64,000 bases of DNA from Dioscorea cayenensis subsp. rotundata (Eukaryota > Streptophyta > Magnoliopsida > Dioscoreales > Dioscoreaceae): positions 19,524,305-19,588,304 of the forward strand of contig NC_052488.1 in assembly GCF_009730915.1 (NCBI RefSeq), written 5' to 3'. A program made the position numbers and the translations under genes. A model generated the notes under the pieces. It did not search any database. It was given only the letters and a program-made list of their open reading frames with translations, and was not told where the DNA came from. Below, piece by piece: positions 1 to 13,400 of the stretch. Within the stretch, counting starts at the first letter, position 1. Each line of letters begins with the position of its first letter.

Positions 1-904
1 ATTAAGTGATTGTTGGCTCTCATTCTCGAGCAGGGAAGAAATTAAATCATAGTTGATAATTTTATTTTATTTTTTAAATAAAAGCTTAAAAAATTAAATA
101 AATGTTGGGTTTTTTTTTTATATCAACTATCACTATCTATTCATGTTCATCAGTACTGTGAGTAATAATATGAAACTTATATCATAGTTATTTGCTAACC
201 TTGTTAATCATGATTTTATTGTCATTAAAAACTGGGTCACTGACTTAATCTTTACTCAGAACAGTGAAAAAAGCATCTGTACTTTTTAATCAAGCTTTTG
301 ATTTTTTAAGTTGATTTCTGCTTTATAAAATCAGGGAGTCTTTGCTCTTTCAAATAACTTACTCAGACTTATATGTAACTGGACTTCACCAACTTAGCTG
401 TTCTTTCTTATTTTTCTGTTGCTTTTCTAATTTTTTTTTTCTTGCTTTTTAAGAGTGCTTCATCTCTAATGAGGGTCTATTGTTAGTTGTTTTATTTGAG
501 ATGTATTCTTTTTTATGAGTTTGTTTTCTTTATTTGTACATTTATTTTCAATAAATTAATGGGCTATTTATTTTTTTCCAAAAAAAAAAAAATTCCAATT
601 AGTTTTACATTACATCTATCCATCCCCGCCTTACTTGGCATTACTTGACAAATTAGATAAATAAATTACCTATATATAATATATTAATTAGTACAAGAAG
701 TAGCTTATGCCTAATGTTAAAAGACCGAAAAAACAAATGCATCATCGATGAGACTTTTTAACCAAAATTTCAACATTATCTGCTTTTCAAAGCCATTACT
801 TTTGACTTTATATGAATAAGTTATTCTTTTTATATCAATAAATAAATCATGACTGAAATAAATTAAAATAAAGTAAAATAAAATACCACCGAAAAAAATA
901 AAGG

Positions 905-1290
905 CAGAAGATGTCTCAGATCCTATAGTGATGAAGGAGGACATTACAAAATAATCACTGTAACGGAGAATTAGTATTTTATTTCTCTATAAACTCAAAA
1001 ATTAAAGTTGAAGGTTTTATCTTCTGATTTATTTATAATTATAAAAAAATTTAAATTATAAGATAAAACAACACATAACAAGATATCAAAGTAAGAAATG
1101 TCTTAGATCAAATTATGATGAGAAATGACATTACAATAATAGAATAGATAGACACATAAAAAGTGAGAGATCATCTCTGTAAAAGAGAATTAGTATTTTA
1201 TTTCTCTATCAACTGCAAGAATAAAAGTTCGATCTCATGATTTATCAATAATTATAAAAAAAATAAAATAAAATTATAAATTAGGAAAAA
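905..1290. repeat. diverged tandem duplication, about 190-220 bp unit
   Basis: The block GAGAATTAGTATTTTATTTC occurs at 966 and again at 1185. The flanking pieces ATGTCTCAGATC (about 910) and ATGTCTTAGATC (about 1098) repeat in the same order. The spacing difference shows small indels between the copies. Function is unknown. Confidence 0.6.
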
Positions 1291-2277
1291 AATAATTTAG
1301 CAATTAGGAAACATTTTGAAGCAAATCAAATTGAGAGAACAGATTGTCTGATATCATAGAGAAACCTTATAATGAAGTTGTAAGACTAGAATTGGATGGG
1401 ATGGAGTGGGCATGATAAGTTGTTGTGATGTAGTTGGGGACAAACAATGGGACCAAAGTGAGCCCCAACCATGCTTGTTGTTCACATGATTCCATATATT
1501 TTGGTCGCATTGTTGTTGTGAAAAGTAGGGCCATGAAGAGAAACATTGGAGGCTTGTCAACAACCCTACACATTTCTTCTCCTTTTTCTTCTTTGTTGAA
1601 TCGATCCATCCATCTATCGATGTTTTTGATTTCTTTCTTCTTTTTTCTTCCTTTTACACGTGCTAATATTTTCTCTATTTTTCTAATTTTTTCTATTATG
1701 CAGTTGTACCAGCTTTAATATCATGTTAAACGCGTTTGATTTAACATAATTTTTTTTAAAAAAATATGTTATATTGAGATTGCTAGTTATGTATTTTAAT
1801 TTTTACTTGTTTTAAAATGTGATTATTTTTTTATGGGTAGAGAGTCAAATTCATCATAAAACTTTTAATATTCATGTTTTTCTTTGAGAAAAAAAAATTA
1901 ATAGAGCAATTGAGGAAAAAATAGAATAAAATTTAAAAAGATGTTGAATTTTGAAATATATCATTTAATTGAAAAGAGAAAATTTAAAAAAAATGGTTGA
2001 TTAACCTTTTAAAAAAAAGAAAATAAAAGTTTAGAGGTGAAAAAATGGACTAAAATTCAAATTTGCTAAGACGAAAGTAAAACCCCCACACACACCATCA
2101 CAACTCATGAGTGTTTAATCAAAATATACAAACAATCAAATCATAAATCATTCACAATTAATTAATGTTCACAGAGAAATGACCAAATGGAATGAAACTA
2201 ATTACAAAGATCATAAAAACAAGTATCACCCCAAGTTCATAAATTTTCAAACAAACATCTCCCATCATACAATCTAC

Positions 2278-2312
<35 letters not shown>

Positions 2313-2315
2313 AAA
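2278..2315. repeat. GAAA microsatellite
   Basis: About nine consecutive GAAA units, lying downstream of the VQ gene on its 3' side. Confidence 0.9.
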
Positions 2316-2567
2316 TAACTAAACAATTCCCCATGATATCAGCCACCAATCACTCCGGCATAAACATATCTATAAAGTGAACTATTTATAAGATCTTCAT
2401 AATAACACTAAGCTATAGATATGAGATGTATATATATATATATAGAAAGAAACCTAAGAAAGTGATGTAAATACAAAGCCCCACAGTAGTATTAGAACCA
2501 GAGATATATAAAGCTAGTTCATCATCATCATCATCAACATCATCATCTTCTTCTTAATTGTTTTCAT

Positions 2568-3522
2568 TTAATCAGAAGAAAGAACCCAAGAATCTATTCC
2601 ACTACCACCTCTCTCTTCAGTCTGATGCTCACTTTGGCCACCTTTCTGCCAATCAAAATCCAATGGCCTTGAATTCAACTGAGCAGCTGAAATATTTGCA
2701 TGCTGCTGGTGATCTTGCATGGATTGGAATGATAGAATAGGGTTTTGTGATTGCATGTTAAGCCCAAGACTAGTGTTTGTCCTAGCAGCAATATTACTAT
2801 TTGAACATGTTGCAGCAGTTGCACTAGTGTTTGCAATATTACTAGTACTATGAATTGAAGCTAATGAACTAATAACATCAATAGGAGCAGGAGGAGCAGG
2901 AGCAGGAGGAGCAGGAGGAGCTAAATGAGAAGAAGAATGAACTACCTTTTGAGCAAATGGCCTTAAAAGATAAGGAGGGACAGAGTGGAGAAGATCAAAA
3001 CGAGGAGGAGGGAGAGTGCTGTAAGGCATGAAAGAAGCTGTGGGAATTCCGGTGAACTCTTGAACCATTGCACGGAAATTGCTGGTGTCGGTGGTGAGAA
3101 CAGTCGTCGGTGCACGTCTCGAAGCTCTTGTTCTCTTCTTAGAAATCTTCGGCCGAGACACAGAAGAGATTCCCTGATGCTGTAGAGAAGAAGATGATGA
3201 TGATATTTGACTACTAGTAGTACTTGTTGTAGCTCTTGAAGAACTTATATTAATAAAGTCCATATGATCATGATGATGGTGTTGATGATTATGATTATGA
3301 TTATGATCAGGTAAAGGAGTGGGGAAGGAAGAGTCTAAGTAGGTTGGAAAGGCATCAAAGAAGGAAGAAGAAGGAGGAGGTGGAGGAGGAGGGGGAGGAG
3401 GAGGAGGTTGAAGACAAGAGTTGAAGAAGTTGGAGAGTGAATTAGGTTTGGAAGAGACATAGTCTTCTTCACAACCACTTGAGGATTGGAGACTTCCACT
3501 GTTGCATGAGTGATCCATGGAG

Positions 3523-3527
<5 letters not shown>
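2568..3527 (-). CDS. VQ-motif protein (VQ22/JAV1-like)
   Basis: This is a single-exon, 319-residue VQ-motif protein. The signature FRAMVQEFTG (FxxxVQxxTG) lies at residues 151-160, preceded by the basic stretch KKRTRASRRAPTTVL, which is typical of the VQ22/JAV1-like subgroup. VQ proteins are nuclear partners of WRKY factors and act in defence and jasmonate responses; that role is family knowledge, not read here. Low-complexity parts include 12 prolines at residues 41-52, an Asp/His/Asn run at 74-89, a Ser/Thr-rich region at 95-125 and an Ala/Pro tract near 200-215. A second in-frame ATG at codon 4 (3518) has G at +4 and may be the real start. A TA repeat abuts the first ATG. Lack of introns is normal for many VQ genes. 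It is longer than Arabidopsis VQ22, mainly through low-complexity sequence. Confidence 0.9.

Positions 3528-3564
<37 letters not shown>
3526..3564. repeat. TA microsatellite at the VQ start codon
   Basis: About nineteen TA units end exactly at the first ATG of the VQ gene. They would sit in the 5' leader, immediately before the start codon. Confidence 0.9.
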
Positions 3565-3566
<2 letters not shown>

Positions 3567-3760
3567 TTTTTAAGGTTGGAAGAAGAGGAGTATGAGAAAA
3601 GAGCATGGTATATATGAAGAAGGGAGAAGGAGAAGGAGAAGAAGAAGAAGAAGAGAGAAGATAGCTAGAGAAATTAAGGAAGGGGAGAAGAAGAAGAAGA
3701 AGAAGAAGAAGAAGAAGAGGGTTGTTGCTTTGTAGGCTCTAAGAGGAAAAGGGTAGGCGG
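3565..3760 (-). promoter_or_regulatory. CT-rich leader/promoter of the VQ gene
   Basis: Reading on the minus strand, the stretch upstream of the VQ start is rich in CTT/TTC triplets, with long runs near 3640-3660 and 3687-3718. Such CT-rich tracts are common in plant 5' leaders and core promoters. I see no clear TATA box apart from the TA repeat, so the start of transcription cannot be placed. Confidence 0.4.
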
Positions 3761-6700
3761 CTTAGGGTCATGTTTCCACTCAAAAGATCCTCACAAAGAG
3801 AGAAGAGAAATGGAAGTGGGGTCATTGGGTGGAGATGGGTGGTGGTGGCCAAAGATAGGAAGAGAGGAAAAGGAGAAGGGGATGAAAGGGTCAAAGATTT
3901 ATTTATTTTATTATTATTATTATTATTTTTTTGAGTAATTTAAGTTAATTAAGTGATTAGTTGATTTGAGGGGGAAGAAATTGGAGGAGGGAAAGAATCT
4001 AGAGAGGTAAAGGTGAATAAACTTTTGTTTTTTGAGAGTTGAAGAGTAGGAGTGGAAAGTTAAGTGGGGGTTGAGGATTTAATTTTAATTTTATTTAAAG
4101 TTTTAAGGTGATGGAGATTTGTCTAGAAGAAATCAATAATTAATGGTGATCTTTTTTAATAAATTGATTAGTGAAAAAATAAAGGGAAAAGAAAAATTAA
4201 AGGGGAAGAAATTAGGAAGAGAGATGTGTATGATTTGAGTTGGAATTTTTGGTTAATATAGATTAATGTTAATTAATTAATTAGGGAAATACGTGTGGAA
4301 AAGTAAGAGGAAAATGATTTCTAGAGGTCTTGGTGAAATATTTTCATAAGCTGACTAATTAAAGATTGAAAATTGAGCATATTTAAGATTTGCTTTGACT
4401 TAAAAATTATACATGGAGGTAGACTAGTTTTTAGAATTTTAGGTTGTTTATTTGATTAGAAGTTTTTTTTTTTAAATTTCAACTTTATTATATCAAATAT
4501 GTATTTCTAAATAAAAGCAATATTACAATATGTGATTGCACCTGAATTAAACATTCACAAATTAAGTGTTGTAATTGACATTAGTTATAATTAAAGCATG
4601 AATAATTGTCTCTAAAGAACTTCTAAATAAATTTTTGAACTTGTAATTAACAAACTTTAATCTACTAATTATTACAAAAAAAAAGCTTAATTATCCATGT
4701 TTTCTTGTGGCTTTTCGGGTTTCATCTCACACACAAAATATTGGTGGGTTTGTTTGGTTGAACAATTTACACCACCCACTTCCAAACCCTAAAAAGCCAT
4801 TGAACAAGTCTCATTTAATTAATCTCTAAATAATCACATTTGATTTTTTTTTTATAATCACTTGATTAATGGCTTAAATTAAGGGAGCATTATACAGTGC
4901 TGTTTCAATAGGTTAGTACTCTCTATGCTCTCTCTAGCAATATGGAAGGTTGGGTTGGTTGAACCATGCACTAAGTTTGGTGTAACAATTAACAACATGA
5001 CCTACAATAATTTATGGCATACTTACAACTAAAGCAACTGTCCAAGTCCATACTATGGGCTTAACATTGATCATAATAATTGATCTAAACTTAATTTGTA
5101 CTATTGAATGATCAAATTAAATGGGGCTTTATTAACAATTAAATGTTAATAGTATATCAAAAATCCTAAAAACAGATTTAAAAATAAAATCTCTAATTTA
5201 ATTTAATAAAAAATAAATTTTTTTAACAAGTATCTATATGGGATATTAACTTAACACACGCAAGGTGAGGACACTGGTGTGTGTCGAAGGATTATTCTAC
5301 TCCTATGTGTGTCCTTAATATGTGGCTTGTCCATATTTTTTTTTGAATAAATTGTCCATATTTTTTTAAAAAATAATAATATAAAAAATAAAATCTTTCT
5401 ATTTATGATAAAACATTTTATTTATTGTTTAATTTTATTTAACAATATAAAAAAAATTAAAAGCTTTTCATCTATAATAAAATGCTTCAACGCTCAATTA
5501 GCTTTGAAAAAATTAGTTAAGAGGAGATATGGAATTAAGTAAACATTAAATTATAAAAATAACTTTATTATCTTTAATTTAAAAAAAGGCTGAGAAAAGA
5601 TATTGAATTAATTAAAACATTCAATTGAAAAGTAAAACTTTAATTTATTATATTATAATTATGATGATGATGTTTTGAAAAATTGTAAAATTTTAAAATT
5701 ATGAGGCCTCTAAAATTGGGAGAATTAAAGCCATTGCTTCAATGGCTCCCCCTTGATCCACCCTTTGGAAAATCTACAAAGATTTTTTTAATTCTTAATA
5801 TATGTGAGTGGTTATGATTTTAATCAAAAACTTTTGGCCACATTGATACTTAAATTTTTTACTTTCATTTTTTTTTAATTTTATTGTTAACATATCTTAC
5901 TAAAAACAAAAGACTAAGTGAGACATACCAAACAATTGTTTGACTTATTGGAATTGAGTCTTTTACGTAAAATTCTCATTTTGGATGGATCTCGAGATTG
6001 AAATTTACTCAAGGCGAAAGCAAGGTGTTGTTGAGTTTATGAGTGCGCTCCACATTTGTACTGTCATTGACTTAAAACTTAAATAGGATACTTTTTTGCC
6101 TAATATCAAAAAAAGAATATGAGAGAAAAATTAGTTTATTTTTAATAATTTTTGTTAAAATAAAATTGAGAGATTGCTAATATTGAATTAATCAAATAGA
6201 AATTCATGTCGTATAGAATGTGGCAATAATAGGAAGTGGAAAAAAAAAGGTAAAAATATAGGATTATATATATATATATAGCCATTATCAACATATCAAG
6301 TCATGTGCTTGAAAATATGAGAATTTTAAGCTAATAACGTGTCAACATGGGCGGTTGAACATATGGAATTTGTTTTTTTAAATATTGCTCGTTTTAGTTT
6401 AGAAATTTCTTAAACAAATTTAAAAAGATTTCGTTGGACATGCTAATCAATACTAATCAATGTAGAAATTTTTGTTACATAAAATGTGAGAATGATAGCA
6501 AGCTAAAAAAGTAAACAAAGAGAATTGTAATTATATATATTCTCAATATAGATGGATACTTGCACCAAAACATATAGAGATTTTGAGAAAATAGTAGATA
6601 AACAGGTATGCATAAATATATTAAATTTTGCATAATAATTTGTGTTACTTCAAAGTTTAAATTAATACGGTATCATAATTTTAATATTTTTACCACTATT

Positions 6701-7896
6701 ATTAATTTAATTGTGAATTAAAATAAAATATTATTAATTTACAAAGGAGTGAAAGGCGCATAAAATAAAATATATAATAAGTTAGGACGAAGAATTACAC
6801 AAATATAAGCAAAAATTATGAAGCTTTAGAATTATAAGTTTATGGAGATAATATTTGAAATTCAAATATTGAAACCCTAACCCTAAAATTTGTCAAAGTG
6901 TCACACTTGAAGCTTGTTACTATCAAGAAGCAATTGGTTTAGTCAAGTAATGGACTTTGCAATGCCCATCCAAGATCAGGTTTGGGTCCTTGTCCAATAA
7001 TATGCCTCTTGTTTGACTGCTATTACTTGAGGGTAGGTCAATAATATCAACTCTCTATCATACTAACCAATTGTGGAAATTTTAAATATATATATATTTA
7101 TATATACATTAAATGGAGTGAGTATTTTGTTTCATTTGGAGATTTTGAAATGCTTTGGAATTAAGTAAGATCAATACTAACTACAAATAATGGGAGAGAA
7201 ATCCCTTCAAAAGATCAAATTTGATTTATTTCTCTATTATAAATAAATAAATAAATCACTACGACAGTACTAAAAGAACATAGCACTAGTGGGAAAAGTA
7301 TTATAAGGACCCATCTTAAAATATTATAAATTATTAACTAAATTTTGATTATTTTGAGATTTAATTTAGTTGAAAATAACATAAAAATCCCTCTAAATTT
7401 CACTTATTCATAGATTTTTAGCTAAATTTGGGTATTCTAAAAAAATCCATCATTTTTCCGACATATTACTTTTTAGTACTTCTGTCATAAATGTAACAGA
7501 TGTTGACCAAAATACCCCTCAGTTTTTTAAACGGAAACACATTATTAAACGGAAACACATTATTAAACGGAAAGGTAAGATATTAAACATAAATGAAAAG
7601 GTAATATATTAAGTAAAAACTTATGTAGTTACATATAAACATGCAATGTTAAACAAATAATATATTTCTTAAGCGGGAAATACATGTTGTAAAATAGAAT
7701 AAACTGACGTAGTGAGCTACAATGATTGAAAAAAATAAACTGAAAAAAAAAACTATCTGAAAAATTTAAATATCAGAGGGTTTGTTTGAAAAATTTTGAA
7801 ACTTTCATAGACCTATAATTTACTTTCCCAAAAAAATATCTATCTCTATTTATGTTATGTTTCATTTATTTTACTTTCAAAGCTCATAAACCTTCT

Positions 7897-7935
<39 letters not shown>

Positions 7936-8486
7936 TTGGGATATTTATGTCATTTCCTTAATTTGTAGCTTATTATATATTTCTTTAATTTATTTTTGAA
8001 CTAAGTGCTTTCCTAACATGGACTAGTTGAGCAATTTGTTTTGGATAAGTTTTAGGGGTTTTCATACGGAAAAAAAATATCTTATCTGATTCAGATCTCT
8101 AGAAGCACTTACCTGATACGTATCAACTGAAAAATTGCTGACACTTTTACCAAACATTAAAAAAAATAATTCCACAAGTACTAAGTTTATAAAATAATGG
8201 TTATTTTTTAAAATAGAAAAATAGATAAAAACACTGATCTTATTGTGTTTTATATATTTCATGGTTGGACATTCACGTCGAATATTTAAAGTCTTTGCAC
8301 GCGTTTATCTTCATTATTTTCTAGAGGTTCAAGAACAATTCATTGTTAGACCTTTCTCTTTTGAATTCTAATATTAGACTACTCAATTATGGAGAGTATT
8401 AATATTAATTGTTTGCAACTTCAGGGGCCATTAGTGATATTAACAAATAGTTGGCTCAGTAAATCGCCTCTTGGTCTATTAAATCT
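3761..8486. other. AT-rich intergenic DNA
   Basis: No coding exon is recognisable. The segment holds poly-A/T tracts, several TA microsatellites (for example 7900-7932) and a short telo-box-like element AAACCCTAACCCTAAA at about 6872. A repeat relic at 7300-7870 is listed separately. Confidence 0.6.
7300..7870. repeat. relic of the GTTTCCGTTTAA repeat family
   Basis: Around 7530-7580 a 17-bp unit (TTAAACGGAAACACATTA) is repeated almost three times. Read on the minus strand it gives GTTTCCGTTTAATAATGT, the same phrase that recurs many times in 23440-25390. It is probably a diverged fragment of the same dispersed element. Confidence 0.45.
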
Positions 8487-8898
8487 AGAGATGATAATGG
8501 GTAAGGTGTGTCCAAATCCTTACTCGTACCCGTAACCCTTACCCGTACCCGTATCTTAAAGATAAAAAAATCCATACCCTTAACCGTACCCACAAATTAC
8601 CCGCTTACCCATTATTCAAATTACTGAATTAAATTTAAATACTAATAATAATAAAAAAATTCATAATCCATTGTAATACTATGTTTAAACATATGTCCAT
8701 AAATTCAAAATTACATAGAAAATAATAAAAATTATATATATATATGTATATATATTAATGAGTTTTTAAGTTTAAGAAATTGGTATGAGCATACCCTTAT
8801 TCGACCCTATCCGCTAAAAAAATAATGGGTAATACCCTTACCCGTACCTGTATCCGGTCAAAAAAGATCTCATTGATCGAGTACAAATTATCATCTCT
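8487..8898. mobile_element. MITE-like element with AGAGATGATAAT termini
   Basis: The ends are inverted: AGAGATGATAAT at 8487-8498 and ATTATCATCTCT at 8887-8898. The interior is non-coding and carries repeated TACCCGTACCCG phrases near both ends. The size is about 412 bp with no open frame. I could not find a clean target duplication, so the superfamily is uncertain. Confidence 0.6.
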
Positions 8899-9079
8899 AA
8901 TTAGATCCCATGATCCTCTGTTTTGTGGGTTGTCCCCTATTTAATTGGTGATTAGAGATCAAATCCCCGCACGTTGTATAATTTAAAAAACTACACATGT
9001 TTTTGACAAATTCCATGTGGACTGAAATTCTCATTGCGAGGTGGTTATGTGGAACTCTTTTACTTGTTTATTTTCATAA

Positions 9080-9113
<34 letters not shown>

Positions 9114-9300
9114 CGGCTTGAATGTGAATCAAGAAAGGGCCACGAACTTTAGCAGAAAAGACGGAAAGGTGGATGCACAAATTCTAACCAAGTTGCCCTT
9201 TGGAAGCTTTATATATATATATATATATATATCCATAAAAAATCATATTTGTGGATACTCTTGGAAAAACATAAATGCTTGTATTCTCACGTGATCAAAC

Positions 9301-9838
9301 CATAGTTATTCAGACCTGACTCGAGCATTGATCCAATCAAAGCTATGAAATCTCGGGTCAATTTGTTCAATCGTTGGATCTTTCTGATCAATGCTGGATT
9401 AATATAAATATTTTTTTTTTTGAAATAATAATATAAATATTTTAAAATATTATTTTTTAAAATTATAAATTATTTTTAATTATATAATGATGATATATAA
9501 TAATATACATGAATTATTAGTTATAAAATTACTAATTTGATGGAAAAAAATTTAAAAAAACTCAAATTTGACAAAATTACAAATATACCTTTCAACTTAT
9601 TAGAAAAAAAAAAAAATTGAAAAAACCATTTAAAAAACCATTGATTGACTAGGTTATAGAAACTCGGCATATTCACCAAGTTTAACCAAATCAAAACTGA
9701 TCAAACAGAGTAAAAAAGGATTGATTGTATAAACAGTATAATTAGATATCCGGACTGATTTAAACACCGTATCCGAACTGATTTAAACACCGCATCAACC
9801 AATTTGACTGTCGGGCTAATTCAGGTTTAATAACTATG
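9301..9838. mobile_element. hAT-like MITE with 8-bp target duplication
   Basis: The element starts CATAGTTATT and ends AATAACTATG, a perfect 10-bp terminal inverted repeat; similarity continues inward (CAGACCTGA against TCAGGTTTA). It is flanked by GATCAAAC (9293-9300) and GATCAAAG (9839-9846), an 8-bp duplication with one mismatch, as expected for hAT transposons. The 538-bp interior is non-coding and includes a small tandem copy of CTGATTTAAACACCG near 9755-9793. There is no transposase, so it is non-autonomous. Confidence 0.75.
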
Positions 9839-9846
9839 GATCAAAG

Positions 9847-10490
9847 TCACCTGAAAATTCTGGTGATTTTTGGGCAACCAGAATAGATTTTTTTAAATGA
9901 GAAATAAGCATCCAAATTAGTAAAGGCTACACATAAACAAACAAGCATGCATACATACCTATATATTATATATATATATATATAATATAATAGATTTTTT
10001 TAAAAGAAAAATACTTATCCAGATTAGTAAAAACTACACAACAAACAAGCATACATCCATACCTATGTAAATAAATATAAATATATATAAATTTTAAAAA
10101 TCAAGCGACGTTAACCATCACAAACAAACATATATAAAACATTATACATATAAACCTCCAACTAATGAACTTGTGTAAAAACAAAACACCTCTTCATTGA
10201 TGTCTTCACCTAATTAAAAAAAGCTTAATTGTTAGTTTAACCATTGTCAAAAGACCTTTGTACAGGTTGCCAATAGAAAAAACATACTGAAAAAGCAGTA
10301 GAATCATAATATAGCACGGAAAGGAGCTGATGCATAATAATAGCAAACAGGAAAATGGAAATACATATACTGGAATTTACACCATCCACATGCTATTACT
10401 CTTCTTCTGGACAAGAAGGACCTTCTAAATGGTGTACAGTTTCAAGAAGCCAGCCCAACAGACCTGTCTGGTGATGAAGATTCATTGTCT
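9847..10490. other. spacer and probable 3' UTR of the Aquarius gene
   Basis: AT-rich DNA without coding sequence. The right-hand part, next to the stop codon at 10491, is expected to hold the 3' untranslated region of the minus-strand Aquarius gene. Confidence 0.5.
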
Positions 10491-13400
10491 TCATTCCTCC
10501 ATCTTATTTTCATCACTATCTATGTTTTTGGCCGGAGTATTCCCTGTATCACCGTCTTCGGTAATAGCATTCCCAGAGTCATTGTTTTCAGCCAGAGCAT
10601 TCCCGGTATCACCATTTTCAGATGTAGTGTTCTCACCATTTGCAAAGGGCATATCAGCATCCTCCTCGGTGTGGTGACGCTGGGATGGTGACATTTTGGG
10701 GTTTTCAGTCTGGGGATCTTGCTCTGAGAATTCGGCATAGTAATGGCTAATGGCTTGGGCCTGATAAGATAACAAATGGGTATTATGACATGTGCAAGTC
10801 CTTTGGATAGTTTAGTGCAGTTGTGAGGACTTTCTTAATAAACTCAAGAGTCAAAAAGCAGTACCCGATAGAGTTGGTGCATTTTGAAGACAACAAGGTT
10901 TTCCATATCCTGGATGCCTTCTACAAAATGCACTCTTCCTGTTTCTCCAACAGGACGATCTGTAAATGGAGTTGTTTCATCTAAATTTAAACCAAGACGA
11001 TCTGGCCTCTGAAGCAGAAGTTGAAATGTGGGTTGCAACTCATAGCACTGTTCAAAGAGTGAGCGATGGCAAAAGATATACAGACCCAATCGGGCTCGAG
11101 ACATAGCAACAACCAATCTTCTAACATCACGAAGATGCCCAACAAATCGAGTTCGGACAAGGGACAGCAGAATGAAATCGTTTTGTTGACCTTGAAATTT
11201 GTCAACGGTTGTTATCTGATGAGGAAGAATGGTTCAAAAAGTCAAAGAAGATTTGGTGAAAACAAAAAATCAAATTGAAAAACAATAACGTTAGAAGAAA
11301 AATAATTGCACTTAGCAGCAAGACCATAACTTCAGTATTATCTAAAATACTTGCCTTACTAGGTGGGCTGATTCCACATGAGGTGCATCGTCTATTGACA
11401 ACATCACGAATCAGAAGCTTCTGGCCATTGTAGGTGGTCAATATGGAAATTTTACTCGCTGGGTACCCGAGTAACTGCATATATATGTAAACACTAACGA
11501 TATATTCAGCCTCACCTTCATTCTGATAGAACCAAGGAGAAGGAGCAGTTTCACCCTTCCCATGGTAATCAGGAATATCTATCAGCTGATATTCATAAGA
11601 AAATCCAGAATTAGCTTTATGAAAGACATCTTGCTCACGAACATAAGGTAAGTCACCAAGGTCTCTGTATCTCCAGTTGTACAGTTTGGCTATATCTGGC
11701 CGAGCTCTACCTTGGGCATTCAGCTCAATATAAGGAATACCAAGACGAACAAACCTGGTGAACAAACTTTGATCCATATGACTATACTTCTGAAAAGCCA
11801 TGTTTTTCACAACCGGAGGCAACTGATGATGATCACCAATCAATATGCAGCGTTTGAGACGAGCATGACCATCTTCCTGCCTTTGAAGTAACATTGGTAT
11901 GAATGTCTCTATCTCCAATATCTGTGCACTTTCTTCCATCAGCAAGTTGTCATACTTGAACCCTAACTGGAGGAAATCCTTCCTCTTCAATGCTGCATGA
12001 GTACAGGTCATAGCCACAATTTTGGCTTGTTTAGTCATCAGATAATTTGCTCGATCAGCTGTGGACTTCAGCAATTCAAATGCTCTGCATTCTTCCAGCT
12101 CTTGGAACACTGTCGAGAGATGGCAGAAACAACCCTTTGCAGCACGCATGTCTTTCTCAAAGGACTGACCAGTAAAAACAGGCTGAGGTGTGTTTGAAAA
12201 GAACTCCTTAAATGGAAATCGGTCTTTGATAAAAGTTGGTCGATCTTGATTCTCTTCACAAGCAGCTAAAAATTGCTCCCAGCGAGAATACACATGTAGC
12301 AACCAAAAGTAACTTGCTGTTTCACAAGTATAGCCCACGTCTTCTGGCAAATTAAGAGATCTTGCGAGCCTTTCAACTTCACTGAGAAGTTCTAATCGCC
12401 GAACAAGCATAGCATTTACACGACCTTGACGGCTAAAATCAAGATCTGTTGCCAGCTCTTGTTCACCTTGACCCAACCGAAGAAGGTACCTAGCGGGAAC
12501 ATCTCTCTGACACCAGCACAAGACAAAAGAAAGAAAAAAAATTAGAAAAAAACATAGCATATTGAAGGATGGCAGGTTAGTTCACACAGCAGGTATCCCA
12601 TGACCAGCAGTTTTACCCATAAATATCTCATAGTCCTTCTAGATCACCGAATCAAGCATAACCAACCAGTTTTGTTCTTAGACTCACTTATTCATGTCAA
12701 AGCCATACTACTTAATTCAAACAATTTCATAAAAGGAAATGAGTTTGACAGAAGTTTTTTTTTTTTACCATTGAAAATAATCAATTATATTTGTAAGCAT
12801 CAATATAGCATAATAGCACAGTATTTCAGATTGAAATAGTTTATTTACCTGCATTATTTTCTCAAACAGGTCATTTAGGGCTTGATTGGAATGAGTAATG
12901 ATTAGTGTCCGCTGCGAAGGGCAATTATGATAAAGCACATTCAAAATTTGTACAGCTGTATCAGTTTTTCCAGTTCCAGGAGGACCAACGACCATTGTCA
13001 GCCCAGGCTGAATACCTGAAATGATTGCTTCAATCTGCAAAACAAAATTATTCTATTCAGAAGAGCATTCCCAAGATATATTGTAAAGGCATTTGCATTC
13101 ACTGGAATTGAAGGAAAATATCATACGACATTTAATTGAAACGTAACCAACAGCCGTCAAATACCTGTGTCGGTGTGAATCTTACAGAGTTTTGTTTAGG
13201 TTGATCTTGAGGGTATGGCCCAGGGTCAGCAGGTATATATGGCTCAACAATAAGTTTCTCCTTTTCAGCACCTTGGGTGGCCATATCATCACCACCCAAT
13301 GTAGCTGAGTTACTTGATTTTTTATTGCCTGGGAGAGCATGGACACTTCCCTTCAATGTCTTGGGAAGTCTTATGCGAAAAGGAGGATTTGGAGATGGTT

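Larger units (their letters stand above)
1..2567. other. AT-rich region without a recognisable gene
   Basis: I see no convincing coding exon here. Bases 300-560 are T-rich with an AATAAA-like signal near 550 and an A-run at about 580, so the left edge could be the 3' untranslated part of a plus-strand gene outside the window. Short open frames near 1354-1718 have no family resemblance and overlap on both strands. The last part (2158-2567) holds a GAAA microsatellite and CAT/CTT repeats and probably includes the 3' untranslated region of the VQ gene that ends at 2568. Confidence 0.5.

Noticed and set aside
6870..6890. Telomere-like AAACCCTAACCCTAAA
   Set aside because: Only two units are present, so this is at most a telo-box and not a telomere remnant.
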